From Copromyces sp. CBS 386.78 (lineage: Eukaryota > Ascomycota > Sordariomycetes > Sordariales > Sordariaceae), in NCBI GenBank assembly GCA_030685235.1, contig MU839178.1, positions 62,001 to 126,000 of the forward strand: a stretch of 64,000 nt of DNA. The letters run 5' to 3'. Positions within the stretch are counted from its first letter, which is position 1, and each line of letters opens with the position of its first letter. The position numbers and the translations under genes were made by a program. Shown here in pieces: positions 46,166-58,784 of the stretch. The notes below the pieces were generated by a model, which searched no databases, had not been told where the DNA came from, and worked only from the letters and a program-made list of their open reading frames with translations.

Positions 46166-49100
46166 GCCTCGCGGTGCGTTTGGTGCATGTACAGGTTGGA
46201 GTCGCTACAAATATAACGGGTCTTGACTGGGGCGACGAGCCGGTCGGCAGGTTGGCAGTGGAGGAATTGGGTTCGCAGAGTGGATGCGACGGCGACTTTG
46301 TGGAGAGTAGGATGCCTGGTTACGTCGAGCGTGTCAGGTACCGTGCTGGAATCCAGTCCGTACGTATGCGTACACCACCCTCTAGAATACGTGTGTGTGT
46401 TGACTCGCTCACTTGAGAGATTGAAGAAGTGCTAGGTGCTAGCTAAGGTATTCGCGTGCACCGTTCGGCAGCAGGGGGCCCGGGATACGGGACAGGTGGG
46501 CAGTAAGGATGAGGACAGGACAAAGAAAGCGTGGCAAGAAACAGGCGACGGGGCCGGGCCTGGGGGTGGAATCAACCTTACCTGTAGGTTATTTACCAAG
46601 ACGCGACAGGATACCCGGCCAAGGCGAGGGCCTTGTGTGAGGGTTCGTAGTTGTTGATGTGATGACGATGAGGGATGCACAGCCAGAATCTGTCCGCTGT
46701 TTGTTGCTCGCTCTTGTAGTGGGCGGTAGTAACTGGTGGTTGTGGTTCCTTGCTTGGTGGCAGCTCGTTTTTCGCTGTGCTGGATGGAGGAAACAAATAC
46801 TGCCTCTGATGTCTGCGTGCAAAAAAAAGGTACGAGGTAACGAGGTAACGTGCAAAAAGCGACAGGAATACAGCAGCCGAGTTTGCTAGAGGATTAGGTG
46901 GTGAATGAGTGGGCGTAAGTGTGTAGGTGGTGGGAGGGAGGGAAAAAAAAACGGTGGCCTGGGGTTGGAGGAGGAAGAAAGTTGAAAGTCTGGGTAGTGG
47001 TGTGGGATGAGGGAGAGCTTTGTGCAGGATGGAATGACCTGTCGCAAATATCGATGCAAAAGGGGAGCGAACCGCTTGTGTGTGTGTGCGAGTGCGGTGC
47101 GAAGTGCGGGCGTCGACGAGACAAGTTCCCGGGGTGTGGGTGGTGTCTGGGTGAGCGTGCCAGGATGGCCAGGGTGAGAACAGAAGGGAAAAGGTGGAAG
47201 TGCAGGTGGAAGGGAAGGGGACGACGGGACTCCGGAGTGGGCAGGCGCGATCTGGACCTGGACCCAAGGATTTTTCTAGGAGGTGAAGCTTTTGAATTTG
47301 TGGTTCGCTTTTGGCTTTTGGTGTTACGTACTCTGTCCGCAATTCTGATTGGCTGTTTTGGGCGACTGAACGCATCCTGCATTTGAGGTTTTGGTCCCTC
47401 GGGGTCCCCACTTCCTGTGACTCGATCGTTCAATGGGAAGCTTCCCAGATTGTGTCGGGTGTGCTTAGCTTTTCGGCCCCCCGCCCGCGGCTTACACCAT
47501 CGAGAGAAGTGGGAGCTACACTACCTACAGTAGAAAATCCGCAAAAAAGAGATGGATTGCGTCTTCAGTAGGGAGCGCGCGAGGCCACTAATGGCAGCCG
47601 ATTTTCTTGGTGGTAGGCGCGGCGCCCGTGGGCAGCCAAGCAGCCAAGCAGCCTCGACCAAAGACACAGTTGACGTTGGCTAACGGTACTCTTTACTAAG
47701 TACCTGAGCTAAGCCGGATTCAGCACAGCACGTACGTCGTACCTGTCGATTGCAGAGAAACAGTGTCGCTCAAGTCTGGGCAAGAGTCAACCAACAGAAT
47801 TTTAGATGCACAACCCCATCCGCAAAACAACCAAGATCTATCGACTGCCACGAGAACGCGACGTGAGTGAAGACCTGGTGCAGACGCGACCACTTGGAGT
47901 AAAATTACATGCTACCTCTACGTACTCATCTTCAAGGTACGCAGGACTCGGCGAGATGTGATATTTATTTTAGATAAGGCAAGCATTCCCGTAACGTCAT
48001 TGGCTGTTCCTGAACACTAGCGAGGGACTGTGACTTTTAGTGCCCGCGTGGTGGAGACATGGGCCAGCCAAGGGCAGGGCAAGGGGGGAGCCTGAGGCCC
48101 TGATGGGTGATGGGCTCCTCGGTCTTCGACTGGCCATCAGTGGCCGCAACAGGGTGACGTGCAACGCACAGAGTGTGGTTCCCAACGATGGCGCGCATGC
48201 ACGAATGCAGGACGCTGCAGCTCGACGACTGGAAGCTCAAAGCCTCGAAAGGATGGATGTGTACAAATTGGCGCCAACACCCGAGGCAGAAGCCAGAAAG
48301 ACTGCGCCTATTCTCTGGTCAGTGGAGTGATAAAGTGGCAGCCGGAGGATTCAGAGGGGTGATGACCGGACATATACCTAGGCAGATCCGGACGAAGGCG
48401 AAATCTACATGTAAGCAAATGCTGTTGTCGAGGATGGCCTTTGAGAAAACGGAATACCCCCCATCCCATGGGATTCTTGAGTGGGGCAAACGAATGGGCA
48501 TTCAAGGAATTCTCCCACTCCAATCTCCATTTTCAGACTCTTTGACTCCTCACATAGGCTCATGAACCAAGGCCTTTTCAACACTCACTCAGACGATACT
48601 TTCAAAACTACTGGAAAAGAACGAAAGGAGGCCCCTATTTGGACAAGGGAATATTGGAACGCTAGGTGATGGTGGAACAGTGTTATTGCACTCTCCTGGA
48701 CGCAATGCAGTGCCTGGCGAAAACGAGAAGCGACGAAACTCCAGCGTGACATCGGGTCGTCGCAGTACAACTAGGCAGGGGGCCACGGGTGGTGCGTGAT
48801 GCCGTGATGAGGACATGCCCTGAAGAAGTCGAGAAGGAACATGGCCGAAGATGTTGGCGGCAGCGGCCAGCGCCATGCAACAGGGACCTTGTCGACAATG
48901 GTTTGGGTTGCTCATTAAGCAGTTCCAGTGCCCGTCACAGTCGACCCAGAAGGTCGCAGTGCCAAAAGGGACCGTGTTTGAAGTCGACAAGCAGAGGGCC
49001 CCCTTTTGGGTCGCGTTTGCTTCAAGAAAACATCATGATGTGCGGCCCGAGGGGTTGACGGGGGGCCGACGGGGGACGGGTCAAGGGTGGGAAACATTGG

Positions 49101-52100
49101 CTGAAAACATGGCATGTTCGATTTCCCCAAGAAGGGCATATCCGCTGGAGAGAAGTGGAAGGGCTGAGAAAATGGAAGGGGATCCTGGGCGAGCATCACG
49201 AGTCTGTTGTCAGAGTACTCAGAGATTCTCATCGCCAAGTGAAAGTTCCACTTCAGTGTTCACTTTCAGTGGAGACCTACGGGGCCCGGGTCGGGTGTTC
49301 GTCTCGAACTCTCAGTGACCCGCATCTCGCCGCATGTCCGTACCTACTGTAGACATCACCTCGACCGCCAGGTACCTGTACACTTAACACAGCGAGGCAG
49401 AAGGGACGAAAGTCTCACATTGATTCTCCATGTTACGAGCGAGCGAGACTTCCATTTTGGATACAGTCGTCAAGACATGCCGGATTTGTGGTCGCCACCC
49501 TGGATCTGCCGTTCTTTGTTCATTTTCCCGAGCCTCAATCACTTCACTCACTCCAAGCCAAATCGACGATGAGCATTTCTGAATAGAGGCACCATTACGC
49601 AAACGGCTGGACGGCACTGGAAGGGACGCGTGGGAGCTGTCGAAACTTGATATCCAGTGCCGCCAGACTGGCCGAGATGCAATTCCATTCGACGAGTGAC
49701 GGCTCATCAAAAACGCCACACATCCCGTTTGGCACGGCGCAGCGCGGAAGGATGCGGAACAACATCTTCATGTCGGGGGCATCCCATCATCCCTCAATGG
49801 CCCCCTCAAAGAACCCCTCAAACGCGGCCTTGTAGCGGTATACGGTATAGCTCCTGTTATACCCCCCTCACTCCTACACTCCTGCCTAGGTTGCCTGGCG
49901 ACAGGCACGGGAGGGGGGTTGGAGCAGGACTATACGTACACCACTCTACACTGCATTATCTCACGAGGTTGTATCCGGTCTGCGGGCTCAAGTGCTACTA
50001 TGCACGTCCAATAATCATCACCGAGCTTTGCGCTGCCGCCCAGAAGCGCGAGTGGGAGAAAGACCAAGTTGGTGTGTTCGATGAAGGTCGGATATGAAGA
50101 CCGGTGAAGGCATCGTTATTTTTATATGTCTGGGCGAGCAAAACCTCCACGGTAAAAATTTAGGCATACTCTACAGCTTTTCCTCTGCCGATTCGGCTAT
50201 ACAAGGCTAACAAATTGGCGCCATAGTGTCTTTGCTATAAGTTGTAGCCATTTCCCGCCAGCTTTGATACACAAAGCACTCCCTCCGTATGACCATACGC
50301 ACACACTCCCATCTTCTCGGCTCGTGTGCGTCGTTACAGAGCCATGTTCCATCTTGGCATTTTTGCATCATGTGCGATTGGGTCTTTTGGCGCGTGCCTT
50401 GCCTGGACTGTCACCAAAAGCTCACTCCCTAATTTCCCGCTCTTCGGTTCCTATGCGGACACGTTATTCCGGGCTTTTACTGAGATGTCAGATGGGAAGG
50501 AGCCTTGAACTAGAACAAGGCGACATTGCGGAGCGTGCTATTCTTCCCAACAGACATAACTTGGCAGCCCTCCCCTCCACTACCATCCCTTTCCCACCTC
50601 GGAAAATACAAGGCAACTAATCAATGTGCGGGTTCCGAATAAATATGATGGGGCAACGCAGGGTTGCTTCCCGGTACAGATGCCTGAAACCGGTGGGAGA
50701 TGATGCATGCAATTCCCCTTTTCGAGATAGAGAGCGATCCCACCAGCCTTCTACCTTGGTTCAAGCTTCCAACTCTCGGTGCACCAACACTCGTCACAGG
50801 CTTGATGGACTGTACCACAATCTATATCCCACCAAACTACATACTTGCCGTCTCCCAGGAATTTCACGGGGGTTGCCGTGTAGCCCTCACTCCTCATTAG
50901 CCATGCTGACCAATTCTCCCCGGAATCGAAGCCTGTTGGTCAAAGTCACCACCATGACCACGCATTGTGGCACGTACAAATACCATTCTCAGTGCGGGCC
51001 CGTCGGTGTCTATTGTTAGCGTTTAAGCGAAGGAAGCGCTGTGGTATTCGGCCTTTTCCTAGCATTTTGCCAAGTACGATATACTCGCAATAAATTGGCC
51101 ATGACTGGGACTACCAAAATCAGGAAGACGATAGTCACCCTACGTCGAGACATATGTGCTTGGAGATCTGTCTGGAACTTCCAACATATTCCGTCATCAC
51201 ACTCCGGAAATCCTACCGCACGGAGTACGCCGATCAACCGACTAGTAGTTGATAGTCCATCGGCGGTCCCTGAAAGAGAGGAGTCATGCCATGCGTTGCC
51301 GATGATTTGGCATAGGATGACGCCGCCCACGCAGTGTGCAAGGCCAGGTACCCCAGCATCCCGCTCCCGGGCTGAAACAGACCAGACTTCTTCTGATTGA
51401 ATGCCGAACGAAGCGACAGCAGTAGATCTTTTTTCCGTTTCCTTGGAAGGAAAGAAAAGAAGAAGACGAATCATCACATTCCATTCTTTTCACCTTGCTT
51501 CGATCGGCCATGCCATCGAAATGTTGGGGGAGAGGATTGGATTGGTTAAGCTGCTATCCGATTCTCTCGGGTCGGCATGCTATTTACCGAGAAACTGTCT
51601 CTCGCTCTTCTGCTTTTGTGTGTCAATTTGCATGTGTACTGTGTGCCATGGTCAAACTCCCCCTACATTTTGCCTTTTGCCTTTCTTTTGCCGCTGCGTT
51701 CCGACTGGCAAAAAAAAGTAAAAGTGTGATGCGCTTGTGTTGAGCCATGCTCGCCATGCCATTCCATGGGATGGGATGCGATAGGATGGCCTGAAACTAT
51801 GTCATCAAAATGTGATTGCGCACTATGTCAGCTGCAGCCTGGGAAGCTCCGAGGTTCATCCATGGGAACACTTCCTACTCTTCCCCAACATTCCTGTTGT
51901 TCTTCCAGTAGAGTACTTGGGAGGAAGGGTAGGAGATAGTGCGCTTTTTTCTACGCCTAAGCTGACTGCTAATGGTAAGCCTAGGCCGAAGAAGAAGAAA
52001 AGGGTCCAGTGCCGCATGACACTGGGGAAGATGGCTGGCTGGCTGGCTGATAGGCCGGCTAGAAGGAAAAGTCCCGACCCCGACGCAAGAACCAAGTCAC

Positions 52101-54353
52101 ACCTTACCTATCAAGACCCTGCCCTTGTATATAGTCCGGAGATCAGGAGGATCCGCTATAAGCCGCACACTCACCCACACACGCACACACACGCATCCGT
52201 GCGGTTGTGAAGCAGTAAGACGCTTACAATCAGTGAAGTGTGATCTATCTCATCTCGAGTGAAAGTGAGTAAGACGGGTGGGCGGGCGGAGAGGCGGGTG
52301 GGCGCGGTATCAAGTTTTGTTCCATCTCCCCATGACCTTGCACGGGACATACATACCTTGCTACATCAGAAGTAGGTACTGGCAATGCTTTTCCCTAGTT
52401 CAATCTTCTTCCAATAGCCCCCCACTACACACTCTCTTTCTATCTGACACTCAATGGCTCTTTCACCAACCCTCCACACACACCACTCACTATCATTATA
52501 CTACTCACTAGAGGCACACAACCACTCATCACCTCGTCGCCCACCCACTCACGATTCTTCAACACAATGTCTCAGATGTGCTGACCATTCAGTCCCCTTT
52601 ACCACAGAGGTACCCTCGGCTTTTCGCGACCTGCATAGCCGTTCACATTTTTTGTGACGGTTGTCTTGCGGGTGACGGGGTGACAGGTTGCTACTATGGT
52701 ATCTCCCCTGGAAGATAATGTCTTGGCAATGCCACACCTGTTTTGGCAGTATAAAGAACTGTGGGCCTGACGGCAGAGTTCTTAAGGTGAGTTGGTGGGG
52801 TTCGGTTGATGATGGTGTTGGCTTTTATACTTCCTTGGGAAGGAACAGTCCGTTAAAGACGCTTTGAAGTTCGAAATGTGTTTTGTAGGAAGGAGTGGAA
52901 AACAGGGGCGACCGACTCGAGATGTTCAACTACTCGCTCTTTCCCATTACTTTGCATTTGCTCCTTATTGTATATCCTCCGCCTGCCACAATCTAGGAAC
53001 GAGCTCCCAAGAACGCGCCATACGAGGCTTCATTAGAGTTTTGTTTTGCTCACCAGCCTTGAGGTTGTCATGGCTATGGCTGTTACCACTGGATACTGTA
53101 TCATCTTTCCTCTGATGTAACAAAAAACGGTCAATCCTTCTTTAACCTACTTAGTACCTACAAACCAAACCCCAGTACATACCTTACCTCTAGTAAGACT
53201 TTCTTGCCAAGTGAAATGAAGCCATCAACTACCTGCCCTTCTACCTTGATCTTCCTTTCCAACCCACCCACATTTATCTTACTACTTCGAAGCCCTCTCT
53301 CCCAAATTCCAGTCAGTTCCATCCTAAGCCGATTCAACCCTCTCTTCCCACCTCTCTTCTCAACACCAAGACAATCGAGGAAAGAAAAAAAAGAGCCACC
53401 AAAGCGGGGTTATCGGAACTCCCTCCAACCGACCGACTGAGGTTGCTGCGGCTGCCTAATCAATCCTCTTTGTGCTACACGAACTTGCAGACCGAGGTCC
53501 ACAAGGAAGATTTGAGTCCGTCCGACAGGCAGGCAAGTTGGATAACTGAACTGGACTGGACTCGAAGAGTGAGCGAGCAGTCAGTCAAAGTGCTCGGTCG
53601 TCCCTGCCCTCCCCGCTCAGTTGATTATGTGGGGGATCTTTACCGTAGGTACCTTGCCTCAGAATCGAAGAGCGAGGGGTGAAGACGGAGGAAGATAAGT
53701 GACCTGCCAGCTCTACAAGGTACCCAGAAGGTGGTGTTGCCTTATGGTCCCCTCGACTCTCTTGTTTTTTTATTCTTTGAGCATTGGATTTGAGTTACAT
53801 CCGTCTGTACCTTCAGATCAGATAGGTTATCTCCCCGTCTCGATTCCTACCTTATGCGTCCCATTGGCGCGCAAAAAGCTTCACCGGCTCATGCAAACTA
53901 TTTCAAACACAACCAACAGCAAGCACCGGTATATCAGTATATGCAGCGTTGGAACCAGATCGGGATACCTGCATGAAGGGAGACTCACATGTCGTAAACT
54001 GTTCGTCTGAGCTGTTCGGATTCTGTAAGGTCCTGTCGGTTGCTAATGCTCTAGAACTTGCCTGGACATTCGCGAATATCACTTGGTTTGCCCCACGGCT
54101 GTGAATGGTCTTGAAGTTTATATCAAAAGCAGGAAGGTATGTACCTAAGCAAGTGCCTGATGATTTTCCTGAGACTGGCCTGTTTCGAGTAGCCAGCCAC
54201 AGGATGAGTGTTTAAGTATCTCTTCACAACATATATATATCAATGTTCTTTGAGCTATAGTCCAAAATTGAGCACTTATAACCGATCATGAGGAATGCGA
54301 AACACCTTCAGCAACTCATCAGTCACCACCAACTGGAAGCCAAGAAGGCCTTG
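46166..54353. other. 8.2-kb region without a supported coding gene
   Basis: Between the whi3-like start and the end of the Zn2Cys6 gene no frame exceeds about 270 codons, and those present lack recognisable domains and overlap on both strands. Base composition is normal, so this is not RIP-damaged DNA. The first 1.2 kb (46,166-47,400) is probably the whi3-like promoter and leader; its minus strand is pyrimidine-rich. A (CA)n stretch sits at about 52,165-52,195. I see no tRNA, rRNA or transposon ends. Long untranslated leaders or non-coding RNAs are possible. Confidence 0.6.
52165..52195. repeat. Imperfect (CA)n microsatellite
   Basis: About a dozen CA units with single-base interruptions (cacactcacccacacacgc...). 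Simple-sequence repeat within the gene-poor region. Confidence 0.85.
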
Positions 54354-57300
54354 TCAAGCCCAATTCTCAACACCTTCACCGCCACGAGCCCAATCCATCG
54401 TCATCGCAGCCCAGAGATCATTGTACCCCATACCCATATTCATATTCATATTCATACCACCCATCCCCGACCCCATCATTGGCATTCCCCCTGGCGGCAC
54501 ACCATTTCCACCCCCTGATACATGTTGTCCACCTCCACCGCCATTACCAGAGCCAAACTCCATACCATTCCTCGTAGTATCCGCAGTAGCAGCACTACTT
54601 CCACCACCCAGACTATTCGGACTCCCCCCAGTATTAAAAGCAAACGTCTCGTCCCAATAGGGGTAATAAGGCTCCAAAGTGCCGTCCATCATGGGACATC
54701 CGGACATATTTGTTGAGGGGATGTGCAGCGTTGCTATGGGTGCTGCTTGTGATGGTGAGACGTCCATGTCGAGAGGAAGCATGGTAAGATCCATGTGGAT
54801 GTCTAGAACTTCTTGTTGACTTTGGGGTTGCTGGTGGTGGTGATGGGGTTGGTTGTTGTTGGTGAAGTTTGTTGATGGGTATAGGCCTTTCTGATGTTGG
54901 TGCTGGTGGTGATGCTGCTGCTGGTGGAGTGGTTGTTGAGGCTGTAAGCGGTGTTGATCAGGAGCAACCAGGTGGGCATGAGGATTCCCTTCATCCCCAA
55001 CAGCCTGACCCGTAACAGGACAAATACCAACACCAACACCACCCATCCCCGCATCCTTATCCTTCCCTTTACCCAAACCTGCCGTGCCCTCCAACTTCGC
55101 AACTCGATTCCTAAACTTCCTCTTCACCACCGCAAACACAACCTTGCTAGCACTCAACACATCCATCCCCTTGGTCGTAGGCATCGTCGCCGGCGTCAAG
55201 TTCTTACTCCCACCCCCATCCTCTCCCTTTGTATCAGCGGTAGACGTACCCAACCGACACAACCTCTCCAAAAACTCGTCAAACCGCACCACTCGCCTGG
55301 CCGCATAATCATCCCACTCCGGACAGTACAGAATGGGAAAACTCATGCGGAACCCGAGGATCGTAGTCAAAATCAGACAGCCCCAGCCGATCATGGAGAA
55401 GGCATTGATTTCGTGTGCTGAAAGAGACAAGAAGTATTCGTAGTTTTGGTGTAAGGTGGGGATTAGAGCGAGAAGACGGTCAGGGTCTACGCGGAAGGAG
55501 GGTGGTGGGCCTTTTTCTAGGCCGGGGAGCTTGGCGGAGGGGAGTTTGAGGAGGGGGGCGCCGGCCAGAAAAAGGCGGGTGAAGAGGGTTGTTATGCGGA
55601 TTGAGGCTTTTGGACAAAAGGTGGATGTTAGTTATGACTTATGAAGGCAGTGCAGTGGCTAGAAGGGAAGGGGAAACATGGAGAACGCACGTATGGATTT
55701 CAGATCAGAAGGCATCTTGGCTTCCCATTCGTTTAGTTGGGTTTCCATGCCCTTGAGGATCATCTCGATCTGGCCCTCGGTTTGTTGTGGTAGACCACTA
55801 ATACCACCCCTTTGCGGCTTACGGAGATCGTTGGTCTCTTCACAGAGGCGTTGGAGACGGACTAGCCAGGGGAGAATGCGGTCTCCTTTGGTTATGCTGT
55901 ACTTTTCGAGGGTGTCGCAGCATTTGGCGGTATAGCTGGTGAAGGACATGGAAGGTGTGCGGTTCCATGATGTTGCGAAGCTATTGTCATGTGTTCATTA
56001 GTCCAACTGGGTAACAAGATATCTCTAGTAAATGACGACCTACTTTGACGCAACGTAATACGTAGCCAGATAAGTTCTAATATCCTCAAGTCTCTGTGGA
56101 CTAGGACGTCTCGGGCCGCTGAGCTCATCAATACCAGGATCCACGTCCAGCTCAAGATCGTTGACCATATCGACCGCCATCCGCACATACTGGAACGCTT
56201 GTCTGTTCTTCGGCCGAAGATGGAAGGGATACCTGGGCACAAACACGTACTTGTTAGCCGTTATCCTCTATCTCCAAAACACAGCCATAGGTAGATAGAC
56301 ACAAAAGGGAACTCACCAAGCAACATAAACCGCCAGCCCTTGCAACAACTCCAAACTCCTCTCACCCCCCGCCACGAACTTCAGGCCCAAAATCTTCCTA
56401 AACTCCTCATCATACAGACTATGGCCTTGCAACGTCCTTGTGCTGCTCGCGGCCGCCAACACAGCGAGCAGCACAAAGGGTCTCTCCCTTGCTAGGGACG
56501 CCACTGTTGCTTCTTCCAGCTTCACTTCATTCTCATCGGCGTTGCAGACAACATGATCAACCAACACACAAGGAAAATGCCACACCATGACTTTCCGAAA
56601 GGTATCCAGTAGTCGTGAGGCAGAGTCGACGTTGAATTGCGGTTGGACGGAGAGGGAGGCGAGGGAGCGGCTGCTGCCTCCTGGTCCCGGGCCCCCGTTT
56701 CCGTTTCCGTTTCCGTTTCTACCCCTTCCCCCAATCCCATTCCCAACACCAGCCCCAAGATATCCAGTCGCAGAAGCAGAACTACTCCCCGGCGTAGCAG
56801 CCGATGCTCCAACCGGCAAGGAACTAGCATGGCTGGAGATTACCGACCCTGGCCTTGGCCCTGGCTCGCCGTTGTCAGATCCATCATAATCGTACTCGTC
56901 CCCATTGCCGTAGGTACCGTCGTCCTCGTCAAAATCGACCCCGGTGTTGGGGCAGATATGATCCATGAATCCTTCGTGGTCGAGACGGAGAGACTCGAGA
57001 CTGATGGCTACGTCGACGGAGGAGGTGGGGATGGGGACGTCGATGGTGAAGGTCCGGGATGGACCGGGGGGTGGACCGGGGAGGGGTGATTGTTTTTGGA
57101 GGGGGGAGGGGTTTGTGCCGGTGATTACGCCAGTTGTTGTTGATGTTTTGGGGTTGGTGGTGGTGGTTGTTGATATGGAGTTTTGGTCGGCTCTGATGAG
57201 GATAAAAGGAGGTGTAAGTGGGTGGAGTCTCTTATGGGAAGATGTTGAACGGGTTTGAGAAAGTGGTAGATATTTGATTGGCTTTCTGAGGAGCTGTTGA

Positions 57301-57694
57301 TTTGCATAAGGAAACGAAAGGAATAGGAAAAAGAAGTTTAACTTACACCCTCGACCCTCTAGGCCGTCTTGTCCTAGGTCCAGTCTTGAAGATGCACTCT
57401 CGTTTAGAAGCCAAGCATCTGCACCAACACACGATGAAATCTCAGCAGTTAGCGGCCCGATCGAGCTAAAAAAAAGACATTGGGAACCAGTCTAAAGAAA
57501 ATAAGAAGATTGGCAGCCATGCGAGATAGCATGAAGTTATAAAATCAAACCAACCTTTTACATATCCCCGCCTGACTGTTCCCCTGACACTTAACCTTGG
57601 CAAACCTGCAAGCCTCACAAGCGTTAGCGACACGAGGCCGAAGCGGCGCCCCCGGAGCCTTTTCTTTTTGTTGCTGTTTCTGTGGTTGTTCCAT
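54354..57694 (-). CDS. Zn2Cys6 fungal transcription factor
   Basis: Six exons: 57694-57555, 57418-57347, 57192-56317, 56232-56044, 55980-55691 and 55606-54354, 939 residues, with all phases consistent. The binuclear zinc cluster is C26-x2-C29-x6-C36 then C45-x2-C48-x6-C55, followed by the basic stretch KTGPRTRRPR. The first intron splits the cluster between C45-K and C48. The middle part, from about residue 190, looks like a fungal transcription-factor regulatory domain (VMVWHFPCVLV, AVYVAWYPFHLRPKNRQAF, VNDLELDVDPG). The C-terminal 350 residues are rich in His, Gln, Asn, Gly and Met. The first-intron donor, GTTGGT, is weaker than usual, and the second intron has competing acceptors of which only the one at 57193 keeps the frame. 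Target genes are unknown. I do not recognise a named orthologue. Confidence 0.88.
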
Positions 57695-58784
57695 GCTTCC
57701 TTTTCCGTTTGGGTGTGGAAGAATTGAGAGATAGTTCTTGTCTGAAACAAGCAACAATCGAGTCAAGTTCCTCGATGGTGCGGGCTTGGAGGTTACCAGT
57801 TGGTCAGGTCGGGTCGGGTGGGCCAAATGAGTTATCTTGTTGGTAGAAGGGGCGTGCTAACTTCCGAAGACTCGCGGCGTTTAAGTGAGCTTTTGCGTGT
57901 GTTAATTGTCTCGTGCTATGGTTGCCGATGACATGGGACCAGTTGAGAATCAAATTCGTGCGTGTGCTCCGTGGTATGTCGCAATGTGCCGAGCGAGTCC
58001 GAGGAATATGGGTCCGGTGGATGTGGAGGATTGTGGAGGAGGATGGAGAAAAAGGAGGAGACAGGCAGAACCCGGCTTCTGTTGGCTCCGAAGAGGCACG
58101 GAGGTTAAATGTGGAGATGAAGATTGGTGGGGAGAATAATCGACCATTGAGATTTTAGTGATCATCGTGAGCGACGAGCTGTTCTAGCCTTTTCAGTATT
58201 TTCCGGACCCCTCTGTCATTCAGTCTGTCGGTCATCGGACCCCCCCGTCAAAACCCCTGGGAGACCCCTTTTTTCAGCCTCTCCACGTCAACAACTTAGC
58301 TCCCGCCTTGGCATATGGCACCGCCCTGATCATCAGTGGAGTCAACACAGCCCTACAGGGCGGTGGTGGTGTCATCATTCTGATTCAATATGTTATTAAC
58401 ATCAACGAATGCGCTTATCCGGGTCCCAAGGGGTGTTTCACTAAATATTAACGAATAAAAGGCATGTCGCCATCGGCTTTGTACGGCGGTGAGCTCAACT
58501 ATATAAGAGCCGTCCACTCGCCTAGCCCGGTTGTACACAACACCCACTACACTACATAACACTACACCTCCCCGCCCCGGATGTGCCATTATAAGTAGCT
58601 TAAGTCCGGAAGCTCATTCTTGTCGCTTCTCCCGTCGCCATGTCCGCCAAACCATTGGGTATCCTTTCCGACACGTCTGACCATCATAAAGCATCCTCGC
58701 AAGAACCACCCTGGCGAGGATAAAAGAGAAAAGGAAGAAAACGCCCGAAATGGATGGCCATTGAAGTCATCGTGCCAAAACCAC
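57695..58784. promoter_or_regulatory. Promoter region of the Zn2Cys6 factor and 3' flank of the next gene
   Basis: About 1.1 kb, no supported gene. It should contain the transcription-factor promoter (minus strand) and the 3' untranslated region of the unrecognised gene that ends at 58785. Confidence 0.5.

Noticed and set aside
46593..47433. Overlapping minus-strand frames of 272 and 179 codons upstream of whi3-like
   Set aside because: Pro/Ser/His-rich low-complexity translations of a pyrimidine-rich leader, in two phases, without domains. More likely the promoter and 5' untranslated region.
48173..49318. Plus-strand frames of 130 and 155 codons in the gene-poor region
   Set aside because: No recognisable motif, comparable frames on the opposite strand, and no splice pattern joining them into a longer product.
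49892..49907. Hairpin TGCCTG-GCGA-CAGGCA with a GNRA-like loop
   Set aside because: A six-base stem is expected by chance in 64 kb and there is no surrounding structure or T-run.
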